A stretch of 64,000 nt of DNA from Rhizomys pruinosus (taxonomy: Eukaryota > Chordata > Mammalia > Rodentia > Spalacidae). The first letter of the stretch is position 1, and every line of letters starts with the position of its first letter. Below, one piece after another: positions 63,700 through 64,000 of this stretch. The position numbers and the translations under genes were made by a program. The notes beneath the pieces are model-generated. The model did no database searches. It saw only the letters and a program-made list of their open reading frames with translations, and had not been told where the DNA came from. The DNA lies in the NCBI GenBank assembly GCA_009823505.1, contig VZQC01001662.1:776166-840165 (forward strand). The letters are read 5' to 3'.

Positions 63700-63940
63700 G
63701 AGACTTTCTGTATGAAATACACAAAAATTCAATAAAAAAGCTAACTGAGCATAAGCCAGCCTGTGACCCAGCTACTGGGCAGGATTCTCCACTTTTCATT
63801 CTTGCTGTCCTTGGTTGGAGGTAATGCTGTGTGGATGGCAAGAGGTGCTGCCTTCCAGTTCCTGCTTGGACTGTCGACCTTGACTTCCCTCAGTGATGGA
63901 CTGTGACCTATAAGCTGGAATAAACCTCCCCCCAAAAAAA
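63700..63940 (+). mobile_element. Probable L1 3'-UTR remnant
   Basis: The words ttgacttccctcagtgatgg, actgtgacctataagctgga and ataaacctcccc resemble the 3' UTR of rodent L1 families. The window ends in unclassified sequence after it. Confidence 0.5.
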
Positions 63941-64000
63941 CTTTTTAAATGTTTTTATTGAAGCTTTGTGTATTTCATACATCATTTCTCAGTCCAATTT

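Noticed and set aside
57272..64000. Cd19, expected beyond Rabep2 in this syntenic block
   Set aside because: No exon with immunoglobulin-domain or CD19 tail features is seen; only SINE, L1 and unclassified sequence. The gene probably begins past the window.

Overview
The window is rodent nuclear DNA. It is dense with B1 and B2 SINEs, ID/B4-type tRNA-derived SINEs, L1 remnants and CA/GA/CT simple repeats, and it carries three multi-exon vertebrate genes in the order Sh2b1 (+), Atp2a1 (+), Rabep2 (-). That is the order known at human 16p11.2 and its rodent counterpart. The B1 consensus ends differently from the usual mouse and rat form, so a muroid other than Mus or Rattus is likely; I cannot name the species.

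Layout. 1-2.1 kb: SINEs and unique DNA. 2.1-2.7 kb: CpG-island promoter of Sh2b1 with a perfect NRF1-type palindrome. 4.40-10.62 kb: Sh2b1 coding exons, with two alternative C-terminal tails (alpha and beta). 11-16 kb: intergenic, with two minisatellites (62 bp x about 20; 45 bp x 4). 16.2-38.4 kb: Atp2a1 (SERCA1). All 21 common coding exons were placed, plus alternative exon 22 (994-aa adult form SERCA1a) and exon 23 (1001-aa neonatal form SERCA1b). A 3.07-kb minisatellite of about 116 units fills most of intron 3. 38.6 kb: tail-to-tail junction in which AATAAA signals for both genes lie within 15 bp. 39.07-56.59 kb: Rabep2 on the minus strand, 13 coding exons (one only 12 nt), 565 aa. 56.1-57.0 kb: CpG-island promoter of Rabep2 with a tandem ETS-type repeat. 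57-64 kb: intergenic SINE and L1 debris; Cd19, expected next, is not reached.

The genes do not form one pathway. Sh2b1 is a PH/SH2 adaptor for JAK2, insulin, leptin and neurotrophin receptors. Atp2a1 is the fast-muscle sarcoplasmic-reticulum calcium ATPase. Rabep2 is a coiled-coil Rab effector for endosome fusion. No coding exon that I placed has a frameshift or premature stop.

The most interesting material is non-coding: a predicted spliced uORF whose stop overlaps the Sh2b1 start codon; the giant UGCU-rich array in Atp2a1 intron 3, in a transcript whose exon 22 is a known MBNL1 target; repeat-generated decoy splice sites beside Atp2a1 exons 2 and 9 and Rabep2 exon 9; an eroded class II endogenous retrovirus env/LTR in Rabep2 intron 1; and an indel-rich stretch at 59.5-61.05 kb that looks like poor consensus. 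I see no wholly new gene system.
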